A stretch of 62,000 bases of DNA from Branchiostoma floridae (lineage: Eukaryota > Chordata > Leptocardii > Amphioxiformes > Branchiostomatidae), in assembly GCF_000003815.2 (NCBI RefSeq), contig NC_049980.1, positions 27,034,990 through 27,096,989 of the forward strand, read 5' to 3'. Below, in pieces: positions 1 through 12,700 of this stretch; within the stretch, counting starts at the first letter, position 1, and each line of letters starts with the position of its first letter. Both the position numbers and the translations under genes were made by a program. The notes beneath the pieces are model-generated. The model made no database searches. It was given only the letters and a program-made list of their open reading frames with translations, and was not told the origin of the DNA.

Positions 1-60
1 CGCTACTCTACCCTACCCTAGTCTAGTCTAGCCTAGTCTACTCTATTCAGCTACAATACT
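1..60. repeat. Degenerate pentamer tandem repeat
   Basis: The first 60 bases are built from imperfect repeats of CTAGT/CTACC-type 5-mers. It is a diverged simple repeat with no coding signal. Confidence 0.6.
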
Positions 61-300
61 TTGCCCTATCCTGACTACTCAACTCTACTCGACTTTGCAA
101 GATTCTGAAGATGGCGGGGAAAGAGAAGTCGATTGGCGTGGGCGCGTAGTTAGGGTGAGTGAAATACACTAACAGGTGTGCTGTTTGGCTCTAACCAGGT
201 CTCATAGTTACACACATTGGCAAGTGTGCCTTTGTGTGGGAGAGCTGACTACTCGCATTATTATATAACACCTAGTCTGTGTAACACAAACTTTGCTGAC

Positions 301-366
301 CGGGGCTGTAACTGGCGCAGATGATGGGGACGTTGGGCGGGCTACCATAAGCGAGATTTAATCAGG
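301..366 (+). repeat. Dispersed repeat, copy A
   Basis: This stretch contains GGGCTGTAACTG, GGGCGGGCT and AAGCGAGATTTAATCAGG in the same order and similar spacing as at 9683-9754. The middle is diverged. Two copies about 9.4 kb apart suggest an interspersed repeat family that I cannot name. Confidence 0.65.
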
Positions 367-1138
367 ATATATAACACCAAAACTCCAAGCAAATTTTCGG
401 TGGTAAACTCTTGGCGGTTGAATCTTACATCGCCCCTAGATCTGATATCCTGGGTCCAAAACTTAGCAAGGGTAGTCACGCGTGTTGCATACTTTCTCTT
501 AAAGCAGGTTTCGAAATGCTCTATTTAATCCTAGCAAGATGTTTGTCGACATTAGAAGATGGATAGGCTGACATATTGGAAGACATATTACGAATTATTT
601 ACAGACGATGACGCGTGGACAAACAAATAGACAGGTCTTTCAACACCTGGGGTGACAAGCCAAGCCTTAAGTGGATTAACTCTGAATAGCCAATTACACC
701 TAAAGACTTGTTTACTCTCGTCTCCGGTATCCATCAGATGACGTCTTGACCGGACGGAAGTCAGATCAGCCTCAGGACTAGGGGTGGGTACCGGTACAGA
801 AAATTCAGGTCTGAAGCAGAGGAGGCATCCGGGGTTACCCAGAATGCAATTTAACCTTTGACCCCTGACTTCCGGTTGTGTGTCATGTGTGGCTGAAGGT
901 GATTTCCAGTCTTGCCCACTTTTAGGGCTTTCTGCTCCGTGGCTGTGCAGTTTTAGGGGCCTATTGTTTTTTAGTGTCTTCGTAGAGGCAATGAATATTC
1001 TATTTATGTGTTCCTTTGGAGGCAACATGTATTTTATACGTTAGAATTGGGCATTTTATCTTCGAATAGCGTTACGTAAACATCAAGATATTTGCTCATT
1101 TCATGACGCTCCCGGACGGAATCTTCGCCTCGGTTACT

Positions 1139-1237
1139 AAAAATCGTGGGGACCTTAGGTTTTCAGTATGTTTAACATGTACTATGATGTCTTAGCTTGC
1201 GTTGGGTGCCGTGATAATCTAAGGTCCCCACATTTTG
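1139..1237. repeat. Short inverted-repeat (MITE-like) element
   Basis: A left arm around 1141-1162 containing GTGGGGACCTTAG is matched in reverse complement by CTAAGGTCCCCAC at 1219-1231, with an AT-rich loop of about 55 bases. The flanking A/T runs partly extend the pairing. This is typical of a small non-autonomous DNA element or hairpin. No target-site duplication was established. Confidence 0.5.
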
Positions 1238-2792
1238 CTGAGAAATTTGAGATTTGGGGGAGGGGGGCTTATGGGCTGCGTTGTGTAAACGATATCTACA
1301 CGGTTGTTCACTGTCGGCGTTGATGTCTCCCTGGCACGTAGCTTTAATAAATTACTATTTTTTTGTGATTTTCAGTTACATGTTGCACATTTTAGGTTAT
1401 GTCTGGCCGGTTTTGTGACAGCTTAGCCATAGACAACACGGTCTTCCGTATTTTTGTGCTCTTTTCAACCCGGGCCCATATAGGAGAACAACACGTAAAT
1501 GATATCCCCTTGTTGAGATGTCCACGTCCACACAGCCAGAAGACAGCTGTACAGATGCCACTAGTCCTAACTCAGAGATCCCATAGTATCTATATAGTGA
1601 CTAATGTATGGATATACCAATGTTTATGTATGCAGATTTTAATGGTGGAATATATGGACAGAGCAGAGATTCCACAAATTTGCAGTGGGTGTGCCACCAG
1701 TGAATGAAGATACAGGCGCACATTCACGTCTACTGAACAATTCTTATATTTTGAACTCGACACGTGTGTACATATTTTGATATATACACAAACATACAAG
1801 TACCCCTTGTTTTCTTGAATAATATACGCAAAACTATGCACATTGTTTTCAACCTTCTTTCTACATTGGGTGGTGTGAAGACTTTAAGCAGTGTTGTGTA
1901 ACAAGTTCTGTTTTTTGACAAATAAATAATAAAATGAAGACAATTTCACAGAATGACTTCAATTATTTATTGCCGTAATACAATCAAGTGCACTTTTTCA
2001 ATGTAGGTTGTTTCCATACACTTATCCCCAACAACAGTTGGAGACTGACAAGTGTATGTGTATCAGTGGTTCAGACATGTTGTATTTACAGAGGCTTTTA
2101 CATCTCATGTTCTTCTTTTATTGGTACAACACAGTAGTATATTTAAAGCTATGCCACACTATGATATGTACGGGTTGCAATCATTCAGTACATTTTTCTC
2201 TGTTGCTTCATATTCTTGAGATTTTATGTTAATATTGTGATTGACGGTAACACAGTATATGTTTAACGGTTGTTCAACAGTACAATATGAATTGGTTGCT
2301 TTCAACTGTATTTGTATCAAAATCTATATACTGTACGGAAAGCTCAAGTAAGATGTTACACCTGTAATACTGTATGTTGCAATGTACAAGAAACATATTT
2401 ACAAGACAAACCCTCTATGTTTCAGTATACAAAATATACATAAAGACTTGACCCACTTGCACAGGAATGTTAATTTTTGTGCTGCAACATTGTCAGTTTG
2501 TACTGTGTCAAGAAGGCTATTCCTGACAAAAGAAATCCATATTTCTCTGGCTACCTCAATGGGACAGTAATATTGAGCAAGTCACATTTTCCTGATGTAA
2601 CATATATAATGTAAGCTATCAACACTAAATTGGCCCCTGTAGTTCCAAAAGAAGCCACTAGGGGATCAACACTTCACCAATTACTTATAAGATATACCAA
2701 ATACACTATTTGAAAAGGATAGCCATATAGCATGTCCAGAAGTTAAGATATCAAACACGGAAGTTCTCCTGCAGTGCCGTAACAACTGCAAT
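1238..2792. other. No recognisable gene
   Basis: AT-rich sequence with only short open frames in several directions, none with recognisable peptide content. I see no gene here. Confidence 0.5.
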
Positions 2793-3397
2793 ATGCATAT
2801 GGGAATGGGAGCACATCACAAAGTCCCACTGACTGTGCCAACTCATAGTCAGTCTGGCATCCATACCCCTGAAAACATGCCGGTGCTGGATTATGGAGAC
2901 TGTCCATATTGCTGCCCAGCTAGTGGCTCCCTCACTCCTGCATCAGCCACTTCCCATCCATCTCCAGTAGAGAGTGAAGACAGTGATGATGATGAAGAAT
3001 TGGAGGCAGCCAACATTGAACAGCGCGGCTTGACACGAGAAAGGAATACCAAGACACTCTTGCAGCTGTAAAAGACAAAATGTTAGTCAACATGAGGCCT
3101 GTTCCAGTTAGATTGGACTTTGAACCGGACAACCATTAGGACAGAAATGCTATTAAAATCGATGCCTTGGTAAACCACTGGAAAGTTATTGGTTACATGC
3201 CTGTTGAGATGATTCTGAAAGTTACAAAAGCAATGAAGAGAGAAGAAATTGGATCTGTTACATTACCATCTACACCCAAGTTTGAACTACACCCTGTACA
3301 GGATGGGTTTGGAGCTTCAATAGCAGTTGTGAAGAAAGGCAAGTGGGGAGCAGATGACAAAAACAATGTGTATAATAGTGATTTGTCTTCTCTGTAA
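2793..3397 (+). pseudogene. Broken HIRAN-like coding remnant
   Basis: Two coding-like segments lie in different frames. The first (2793 to about 3040) includes a CPYC motif and a Ser/Asp/Glu-rich stretch. The second (from about 3020 to 3397) reads KEYQDTLAAVKDKM, then RPVPVRLDFEPDNH, an in-frame TAG (3137-3139), then DRNAIKID, VIGYMP and VVKKGKWG before a natural-looking stop. The pattern 'NAIKID...VIGYMP' resembles the HIRAN-like fold found in multicopy uncharacterised invertebrate proteins. That assignment is from memory and is uncertain. A frameshift between 3019 and 3071 plus the stop codon make it a pseudogene or a decayed copy of a repeated family. No introns are needed within the piece. 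Confidence 0.5.
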
Positions 3398-3660
3398 ATT
3401 ATGACAGATACAACATGTTGTACCACAATTACTACTATATCACTAGTATATACTATAGACAATAGAGTTATGCAACTTCCTTTACTAAGGCTTTAGATAT
3501 CACCGTCTTGAGTTTTCCATACGGTGTACCGTGTATATACAGTATTACAGTTGCAACATCTTACATTTTCCATAAAGTGTATTAGATACTACTGAAAGAC
3601 TGCAATCACCACATATTTTTATTATTATTCTGTGGCATAATCTTTAAACATGTTACTGCT

Positions 3661-3765
3661 TCACAACTCACTGTCTTCATCACTGTAGTCCAAGTCATCA
3701 AGGCTGTCTGCACGTGGTTGATGGGGGTCAAGTGACGAAGGTGTGATGCCTTCCCACTCCCATCT
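3661..3765 (-). other. Minus-strand coding scrap or 3' exon
   Basis: Read on the minus strand from 3765 to 3661, the sequence gives 34 coherent residues and a stop. It starts RWEWEGITPSSLDPHQPR and ends in an acidic run, DYSDEDSEL. A splice-acceptor-like CACACCTTAG directly precedes it. This could be the last exon of a minus-strand gene whose other exons lie in or beyond the gap, or the C-terminal scrap of a mobile-element protein. I do not recognise the family. Confidence 0.35.
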
Positions 3766-3814
3766 CTAAGGTGTGCTTTAGAATTCACCGCCCTCGTCGA
3801 ACCACTGTATTGAG

Positions 3815-3992
3815 NNNNNNNNNNNNNNNNNNNNNNNNNNNNNNNNNNNNNNNNNNNNNNNNNNNNNNNNNNNNNNNNNNNNNNNNNNNNNNNNNNNNNN
3901 NNNNNNNNNNNNNNNNNNNNNNNNNNNNNNNNNNNNNNNNNNNNNNNNNNNNNNNNNNNNNNNNNNNNNNNNNNNNNNNNNNNNNNNNNNNN
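3815..3992. other. Assembly gap (178 N)
   Basis: An unbroken run of N. It lies among repeats, which probably caused the assembly break. Open frames crossing it are meaningless. Confidence 0.99.
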
Positions 3993-4066
3993 CGCAACTG
4001 ATTATGCCAAAAGGCTCAAAGCCATTTTGCATGGTCGGTTGGCGGTACTTGAACAGTACTGTTACA

Positions 4067-4190
4067 CCTGGATGACGTATGAATGGTTTGGCATTTTTGC
4101 AGGAAAATTTGACATGGACATTTACATTGCCAACCTTGTAACTGTAAAGGTTTCCAGCAAAAATGCCAGCCCATGCATACATCATCCAGG
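4067..4190. repeat. Long inverted repeat (hairpin)
   Basis: The 40-base arm at 4067-4106 matches the reverse complement of 4151-4190 at about 35 of 40 positions, with a 44-base spacer. Both arms contain the core GGCATTTTTGC. It looks like a foldback or MITE-type element next to the assembly gap. The open frames on both strands here are two readings of the same palindrome. Confidence 0.75.
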
Positions 4191-4338
4191 CCTAACTGAT
4201 CATAAGATCAGGACATTACTGTAACGGTTTACTATTGTCCATATCATTACAAGCAGGAAAATTAGACTTGACTGATTTTAAGTATTGGCCCTGCTAAAAA
4301 TTAGCACAGCAGTGTACACACGACGCTGGATCTAAAAC

Positions 4339-4682
4339 CAGGGCTCGAAATACTTTTTTCTGCATACCTGCACTGGTGCAGGTAACACTGAAAATTACCT
4401 ACACCAGACAAATTTAACCTGCACCATTCTGAATTTTGAAAGTATGGATCATACTAAAATTGTTCAGGAACCATTTTTTTATATATACTTAATAGGTGGT
4501 AACAGTCAATGCTGAGCTAATAACAATCAAATCCACCTACATCTCCAGGACATTTATGTATAAAACCTAGTATATGGACCAGTGCAATTTTAATATAGGT
4601 GCAGGTAGACACCAGAAATACCTGAAAAAACTCCAATTTTACCTGCACTAACATGCATATGTAGGTGGTATTTTGAGCCCTG
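4339..4682. mobile_element. Candidate MITE, about 340 bp
   Basis: CAGGGCTCGAAATAC at 4339-4353 is matched in reverse complement by GTATTTTGAGCCCTG at 4668-4682 (14 of 15). The interior holds several ACCTGCA/TGCAGGT motifs in both orientations, including a local palindrome near 4366-4384. Terminal inverted repeats, a short AT-rich interior and no coding content fit a non-autonomous DNA transposon. A target-site duplication is not clear. Confidence 0.6.
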
Positions 4683-7600
4683 AAACAGATTTTTGTCGCC
4701 CCTCCCAGATTTTTAATCCAATCAAAATTGAAACATATGTTCTAATATTGAAATTCTACGTTGGTTTTGTTAAAAACGTCATGGTATTTGCGGTTCATGT
4801 CTCCTCCGCACAAAACAAGCTTTGCCCCCCTCCCCCCAACAACTTACATTCGCCCGATACGGCGACTGTTTGTAAGAAAATACGGAGAAAATAGTTTACC
4901 AAGGAGGTTGAGTTTACAAAGGATGCCAGAGACACAAAACTGTGCAAGGATAGATGGTAGAGACTCACCTTTGCCACACAACGTCTGGCCACTCCAAGCA
5001 GCTTTGGTGCGGGGAATTTTTGGTGACCTTGCGCTGGCACTTGTGTTGTTTGTCGGCAGCCCCGGGATTATCGCTGTCAATTTGAAGCTACCAGAGAAAA
5101 TCGGCCGCACGGCAGGTTGGCAGACACAATATCAGCTTGTAAGCATTCCCATGTCAGGAATAGCGACTTATCGATACGGTACAAACCGACAAATTATTTG
5201 ATATCCCTGTTTTTCGTGAGGCTGGTTCCGTCTACTGTGTTGCGCAGACGTAGACTCAAGGTGCTGTATACTTCCGGTTCATTCTGCTTCCGGTTCAAGG
5301 TGCTTGTGATCTGGTTTCACGTGGTTTTATTCCCAGGGTGCTTACTCGTGCATGATATCAGCAAGAGAACGATTGACTGAACCTGTTTGTCCGCTCGATG
5401 TACCTAGAAAGTGTCTGTTACAATGCTGAGTTAATCCGCTCTTTATGATTTTCCCTCATTCCCGCTAAGGTTACTATGTCTCTATCCTTATCTGGAATAA
5501 TTCCATATGTTTCATACACATTATCTGCCTCATAGAACATTAGCTGTCTTTATTACTTATATTATTATGCTTACAGGACGAAAAGCCGGGAGACACCGCT
5601 TTCCCATCCGTCTGAGGCGCCGACATAGTTTCGAATGAACTAGAACTTCCGGTCCAACGTATATATCTGGCGTAGACCGGAAACCGCAATGTATTGTGGG
5701 ATAGGCCGGAACCCTCCTCTAGGTCTGAAGATACACATGGGACAGTGACGGAATATGACGCTTGTTTTCTCGTCACTGACGTCCCCGGCCCCACGACGAG
5801 AGTCAGTTTCAGGTCCTTTCACTGTTTGCTGTTGTACGATCTATACTGTCCTTTTCCTTTTCTAAATCAATTGTACTTTGCGTATAGAATTCTTTCAAAA
5901 GTGCAGAAGTGGTACCAGGTGTAGACTATTGCTAGCGTGTGGCCGTCCTGGCTGCTGGGAGGGCGGAAACACCTTAAGATAACAGATACGTATTTGTTGT
6001 GCTGACAGTGTGTATATAGCATCGTCACGGTGTAATACTAAAGAAACATTGACATCTGCTTAAGATTTCGGGAGAAAGGCCACAAGAAAAGTGTATTCAC
6101 AGTCAAATCATTGAAAAATCCTCTGCTCTAGGAATCTCACGCACAAAAATGCAAGCTATGAGAAAAAAAAAGTAATTGGGTTATTTTGAAAATCTGTGTT
6201 CCTCACTCCACTTCCCACCTTCCCCTCGGTGTAACAACGGTCTATCCCCAGGTCTGTTTTGTGTATAAAACACAACACATTCAATGCGTCTCCGCTCATG
6301 TATACGGAAATAGTGTTTATACTATAAGTAATTTTTTTGTGCTACTGTTCTTATCTATAGGTCCAGGGTTAGCACACATAACTGTTACATGCATATATAT
6401 ACAAACATACAGACATAAATGAGTATAAACTGAAGAGCCTTCTATGATATCAATGTCCGACTCCAACAAACATTTTCTAGTAGGCGATGCTCATTTGAAC
6501 ACCGGTACAGCAATAGGTGAGAGCGTGGGGGACAATTGGGTATAAAGGTTGGCTGGGACCGAATGCCAGAGGTCGGACCCTAGGACTGGGTCAGCTCACA
6601 CATTGTCTGTTTCTTCTTATGCCTTTTAAGCTTAGGAGGGCAAAAACTTCTACGTAGGACATGGGTTAATGAACTTGTTACCAGTCTTAAAACATGTCAG
6701 AGAAAGAGAGAGAGAGAGAGATCGTATTTTTCCTTTCAATGGAAACCCCTGCGTCGCCTGCATAAAAGATAATGTAAGTCTATTGCAAGTTCTTACCCGA
6801 GGGCTAATTGCAAGTGACAAAAAATAATGACAACGACTTGAAACTTGTTGTACATCAATAGAAATGTTTTACATGGCATACACTCTGAGTTATGCTTCTC
6901 CATTCCGGGTAATGCCCATGCTGTAGATACTTTCCTGCATAGAGAATACAAACAAACGACAATACGACACATTGCTAAATGTCCTTGACGTTTGTTATTA
7001 TCAAACAAAATGTAACCGGGCTCCTGTACTACGCATTTTGTGAGTATTTACCGTCCCAGTGCGCGGTATCACATGTAATCATAATGGTGTTTTCTGTCAC
7101 GGTGTTTTGTCGCCACTTGTGGCACGTTCTTGGTCAGTGCGAAGGGTCAGTGTACGCCTTTTGTTTCGTTCTGAACCAGCTGAAACTAGCGAGTCATGGG
7201 ACAATGCGGAGCAACTGACCCCCAACATAACCTTGGACTGGTGTTAGCTACAGACGCACGGAGAGAGATCGTGTGACAGGTGGTCTTAAATGTCACTAAC
7301 CTGACTGGCACTAACCGGTCTTAAACCTACGCATCTGTAATCTTCTGTTGATCGAGAAAAAAAACCCCACAGTACTCTGGATAAGTGTAGTACGTTAAGA
7401 ATGTACTCAGGTTCTTTCCAGTGGCCCTATTGATCCATGGATGTGGCCATATTGTGTAAGCGGCATATGGCATCTAAACAAATAAACACAGCTCCTTACT
7501 CTTTAGCCGACCCGTTGTTTGTTTGTGGTTTGATTCTGTAACTATTGACCATGCCAGAATGCTTCAGTTACGTTTAAACATTGACCCTGTGAAAGTTTCC

Positions 7601-9038
7601 CGACAGACGTTTATTTGTGCTTGCCTAGCCCCTACATGTACGAGCTTCTAAGATTAATCGATTGATTAATGTTTATAAGTTCATAGAACAAGATAAGTTA
7701 AAGTATATGATTAATACAAGACGAAGAGCAGAACATACCATAGAAGATACTGGAATTGTCTTAAAGCAAACAGGTGCTCAATAGTTATATGATTTCATAT
7801 GAGATTCTCATTTCCATCACATCGTTGTTGCGGTGTGCGAATATCATATTTGTATCCCATGATCCTTTATGTAAAACAGGTCATCGGCGAGGCGATTGGC
7901 TTGTTTCCAAGATGCTCAACAAACAATATAATACCCAAATCTCTACTTGATATTATTGCCTTGACGCCAGTTATCAAAATTCCGCCAGGTACTTAAGACC
8001 TCCTGTGACATACAGGTAATGCAGCATCTGTCATCGGCGAGGTAAGAACACGAGATATTCATGACAGGAGTTCAAGACATTCTGGAGAAGGCATCGATAA
8101 CACTGTCTTTCTCCATGTGGCGTACCCGGCGGGATTATGAAAGTTGACGTTAATTCAAAATCTCTCTCATTTCTCCACTAGGCTGTTCCCGGTGCACTTG
8201 TACTGCTGAGGTCACGCATTCCGCTAGTAATGGAAACTAGATCAAACCGGTTTCCAAACCCTCCAGGCATTGCAAAAACCCTCCCAATGGCATAACCTAA
8301 ACAGCACGAAAAAATACACAAGATGCATCAAGACAACAAGATGTACACATACTTATGTATTCATTAATGTATATACTGTGTAATTTCTATTTTACTATGA
8401 ATTACTATGTTTATAATATATACATAAAAATGGCATTGGAACATTTTACTGCAGTGTAGCAGACTGTAAGTGACCGGGTCAGTACGTTGAACAGTCCTGT
8501 ATACCGGCTAGACAGACACGTGTACAACACATGTGTTTACAATTTCTGTTCCAGTTCTGGGCGCAGTTAATTTCTGATAGGACCTGTGAACTCTGTGAAC
8601 TTACTTTCACTACTGATGGAATTACCGCTCCCGTTACCATACCAACGATGGAGAAAGTGGTTTAGAGCCCATCTGGTTTCACTCTGTGTTTAAGTGCTCA
8701 CGTCATGCTACAATACGTAGAGCGGCAACAAACCTGCAGAATGTCAAAACCCCTTAATAAATCCCTTAGATTGTCAAAAATGCAAAATTGGACGTGAATT
8801 CTAATTCTTGATTAACTCTGCTTATTATTCACATAAGATGTAAGTCTTTTCTCAACTATTTGAATTTTACAATTTGTATACTTTTAGAAGAACTAAAAGG
8901 AGACCTATCGACATTGTGAAATAGTAATAACTGTACGACACAAAGACGGTGAGTTTCAGTATTAGTATGATATATATTTCAACATAATCTATGCCCGACG
9001 TCTAAATCATGTTGTTACCTTTGCCAGAATGGCTAAGG
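4683..9038. other. No gene recognised
   Basis: Only short, unrelated open frames. Notable items are a poly-C-rich patch near 4826-4840, five TTCCGG/CCGGAA motifs between 5272 and 5711, and a GA microsatellite near 6702-6722. I cannot support any exon here. Confidence 0.4.
6702..6722. repeat. (GA)n microsatellite
   Basis: A short GA dinucleotide run in non-genic sequence. Confidence 0.8.
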
Positions 9039-9682
9039 TTATACTTTCGGTCCGGTTGTGTGTTTTCCCCCTGTTAGTGAACAGCATAACTCGAGAAGAC
9101 TGCGACGGATGCAGCTCATATATGGTGGGTGGGTAGGGGTCCGGAGAACGAAGGGGGATTTCGATAATGGGCCCCCTAGCGGCTTGCTAAGGTACTGCAG
9201 CGGAACCTCCATGCTTGATATCTCGCGTTCTGGTTCTTGCTCAGCTGTGTGGCCCACAAAACGAGGATGGGCACCGCCCTATACTTCGGACGGTGTGGGC
9301 AGACTTCCAACTAGCCTTGTAATCTCCTCTCTAGCAGGAAGTGATGAAACTGCTTTTACGTCTACATGTTCAAGGTCAGGGGACTTATCTGCATGGCTAT
9401 AGTCTATAGTGGTGGACAGATTCGGCGTATTTGTTAGCCACAATACCCCCATGCCCGACGCAGCTTCAAGGTTCGGAGGGGTGGGGGTATTCACATAGTG
9501 TTGCGTTTAGTTTCAGCTTATTTGTTGTTCACAGTGTTGTTTGTTTTCTCTACGTCACAACGTTTCTACAGTCTTAGATCAGACTACGGTCACTCAGGTC
9601 TATACAGTCTACTACTAAACGGTCCGTGATGAAAGGGATGCATGGAAGACTGTTGACAAGTTCTGTGTAAACTCCGCTGTCC

Positions 9683-9754
9683 AGGGCTGTAACTGACCCC
9701 TTCTAGGGGGCGGCGGATGCTGGGCGGGCTGCTAATAAGCGAGATTTAATCAGG
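9683..9754 (+). repeat. Dispersed repeat, copy B
   Basis: Second copy of the element at 301-366. It shares GGGCTGTAACTG, TGGGCGGGCT and AAGCGAGATTTAATCAGG in order, with a diverged middle. Confidence 0.65.
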
Positions 9755-12700
9755 CTACATTGATGTTAACTGTTCAACATTTAGAACGTGTTACATGACA
9801 TGTATCTTGCACTGTCGGTAAAGAGTTTAGACAAGATCTTGAAGGCAGGGCATAGTGACCTGATAACCTGAGATCCTGTACCATATGACGTAACATGATC
9901 ATATCGCGGCCATCAGATAAACTATCAGCTATGGTAATGAATGTAGCATCAAATTTGGTCACTGTATAACCTCAGCGGACAACACGTAACAAGGGTGCCA
10001 TTTTTAAAGGCCATATTTGGCATCCAGTAGTCACCGGTGACATATTGGTGAAAACGCAGCCAGAGACAACTTTGGTTTGATTTGATTTAGAACAAATTGT
10101 AAATAAATATTGTAGAATACAGGGACATCTTGAAGCTGACGCGATGACATTTTGTTGTTAAACAAGATAAATCTAAAACAATACTCAACTTCTAGTAAAG
10201 ACGCAAATAACAACACATGTACGTCCGGTAGTTGCAGCTAGACGCTGTTTATTGCTGCCATTATGAAACCTGAAGCAAAATTCAAATCAAAACGGCTAAT
10301 TTTCCCGCCATTCCTGTGGATCAATGGACCGATGATCATTAACAGTGAGAACATACAAAGGAAGAGACGACATTGGATGCAACGGATGTGCTTGGCAGTG
10401 ACCTTTCAATCTCGGCGGGAAACCTCCGCCGGGATGTATTGTTGAGCACAGCGGTGAATGATGTCACCTTGTCTGAACATGGGAACCCGACAGCGCGGCG
10501 AGATGTTAGCCTAGTAGCTCCCCGGGGCTTTTAATGGTCTCCATACAACGTTATAGCAAGCCCGACGACTAACGTTAGGATATATGGCCATATATTCGTA
10601 GAAAACATACTGCATGCTGTCTGGTCTTTAACATCGTCGTCCCCCGGCCATAGGCAACAATCCAAATTCATATGTAATCAGGAAAAAAACGACATTTTGC
10701 AAGCTATATTGAGCCCGACAGTTGTATTTGTTAACCATTAAGGCCCCTTAAAAGCCGTAAAAGTATGATTTGAAGGACAACAAAACAAACACATGTAACA
10801 AAAGGCACTCCTTTATGGGTGAAATGCTTTTGCACTGTCAATAGTTAAGTTGCTCACTGGTCGCCGTCTAAGTTGAAAGGGGTATAGATGATTTGTCATA
10901 ATTCTATAATACTGTTGTAGATGGCACATGTCTATGAATGAAAAGGAGGACTGCATTTCATTTCATCGATGCTGTATGTGGGAAGGAACATGGGAGTAAG
11001 TGTCACCACAGCCTAGTTACGCCATTGATAAGGCATGACTACAGAACACACGGTAGCTAGCGCTTGTTATCTTCCCATGACGCTTTAAACCCAAGGTCAG
11101 GGTGATTAGCAATTAATTTGCCGCCCGTAGAGAGCTTACAGTTGCCAGGGTAACAAGGGTCTTGTGAAACAAAATCTTCCATAATTTTTTTTAAGATAAA
11201 ATTTAGGGACGTATCGTTTGTTCTTCTTGACGCGTGTGACTGTCAAATCAGATAGCACATGAATATCTAAAATAAATTAGATACAGGTTTAGCTTGTAAA
11301 TCCGGGTCCTGAAGCATTGAACGATTCAAGAGATAGCACCACAACACATGTACAAGGTATATTAAGCTAAAGTACAACTCATCCAAGGAACAAAATATCC
11401 ACATCTCTTTGGCCAGTGAAGCAGAGCCCTACAGTCTTGAGAGGAAACGCCACAAGTTGCGTGTACAAATAGTCGCAATGAAGGGCAACATTATATTGCC
11501 TAGCAACAGATCGAGTATAAAATGGCTATAAACGACACTCGAGTACACACCAGACTAGAATTTCGACAAGGTCAAATACGTTGTAAAATGCCTCATAAAA
11601 TACTGTAAGCACACCCATTCTCGGGACGGGGGAGCATGACGATGATGTTTGCTCGGACGCCATGGCAACCGCACCTGACTCACCCTCTCGGTATTTTACG
11701 ACAAGCCGCGATGTGGGCGAGGTCGCCTCTCTGGGTACACGCCACCTCGGCGTGGGGCCCGCCCCCTTCCTTCGGAGGTCTCGGTGACCCGTCTGCGCTA
11801 TGGGGAAGGAATTTGATGGGACCACTGAACCCTACCCCGGGATGGGAAGACCATGCTCAGTCTGCGACGAAATTGGACCCTGGGTTGCCCACCCACCACA
11901 TGGTTTTCATTGACATGACTGACAGGGCGTCAGCGCAACCAACATTTGTCACTCGTTGAAATGGGCGGGGATATTTTTCAAACAGGCTGACGGGGCATTG
12001 GGGTAGCGTCGGGTCAAAGGTATCATAGGTACGCAGGAGAAAGCGTCAGTCCTGTATACATAGGATACCATAACATGGCCGTACACTTGTTGTTGACCTT
12101 CTAGGCAAGCTATCTTTTATACACTTTCCAGTCTTTCCAGACTAGACCGACTCGCTCTGGTTGGCTCAAAACCTTTAATAAAAAGCCTGAGTGACTAAAA
12201 GACGCTAGAAAAAGATCATAATTCTCGTGGGACCGTCCGTGCCAAGAGGTGCTAATTAAGTCTTGGCGATGAAAATTGAATTAGACATTAAAGCTTGCCT
12301 CCTAATAAGCTAAGAAATACCAAAGTCAATGAATTTTGTAAACCAGTGGCAAGGTCGACCTTTAAGTTAACCTTGATTCAACACTGTTTGTAGGGCATTC
12401 ACAGTCACGGACCTACTCTTCGGCACCTGGTGACAACTTACAGCATTCCCAATAGGAAAGTTTGCCCCAGCCCCCCTGGAGGGCCCTTAAACTAAGCAGT
12501 CTAAAATTAAATTCAGAAAGGCAAAATAACCGTGTTGGACTGGCCAGGCAGAGATAGAAGCATAGAAGCGTTATACTTTATAGTGTGTAAGTGGAAGAGA
12601 CTGGTGACCTTGTTACCACCAAGGATGATATATCTTGAACTGAAGACATGATTCCCATCGTTCTCTCCCTGATAGCTGTCATCACTAGGGCTTGTATAAG

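Noticed and set aside
9039-9494. Overlapping open frames on both strands
   Set aside because: Neither strand gives recognisable peptide, and both are open because of local composition.
11526-11959. Minus-strand exon with a donor-like GGTGAGT near 11680 and a strong ATG context
   Set aside because: The peptide is unrecognised and no partner exons were found.
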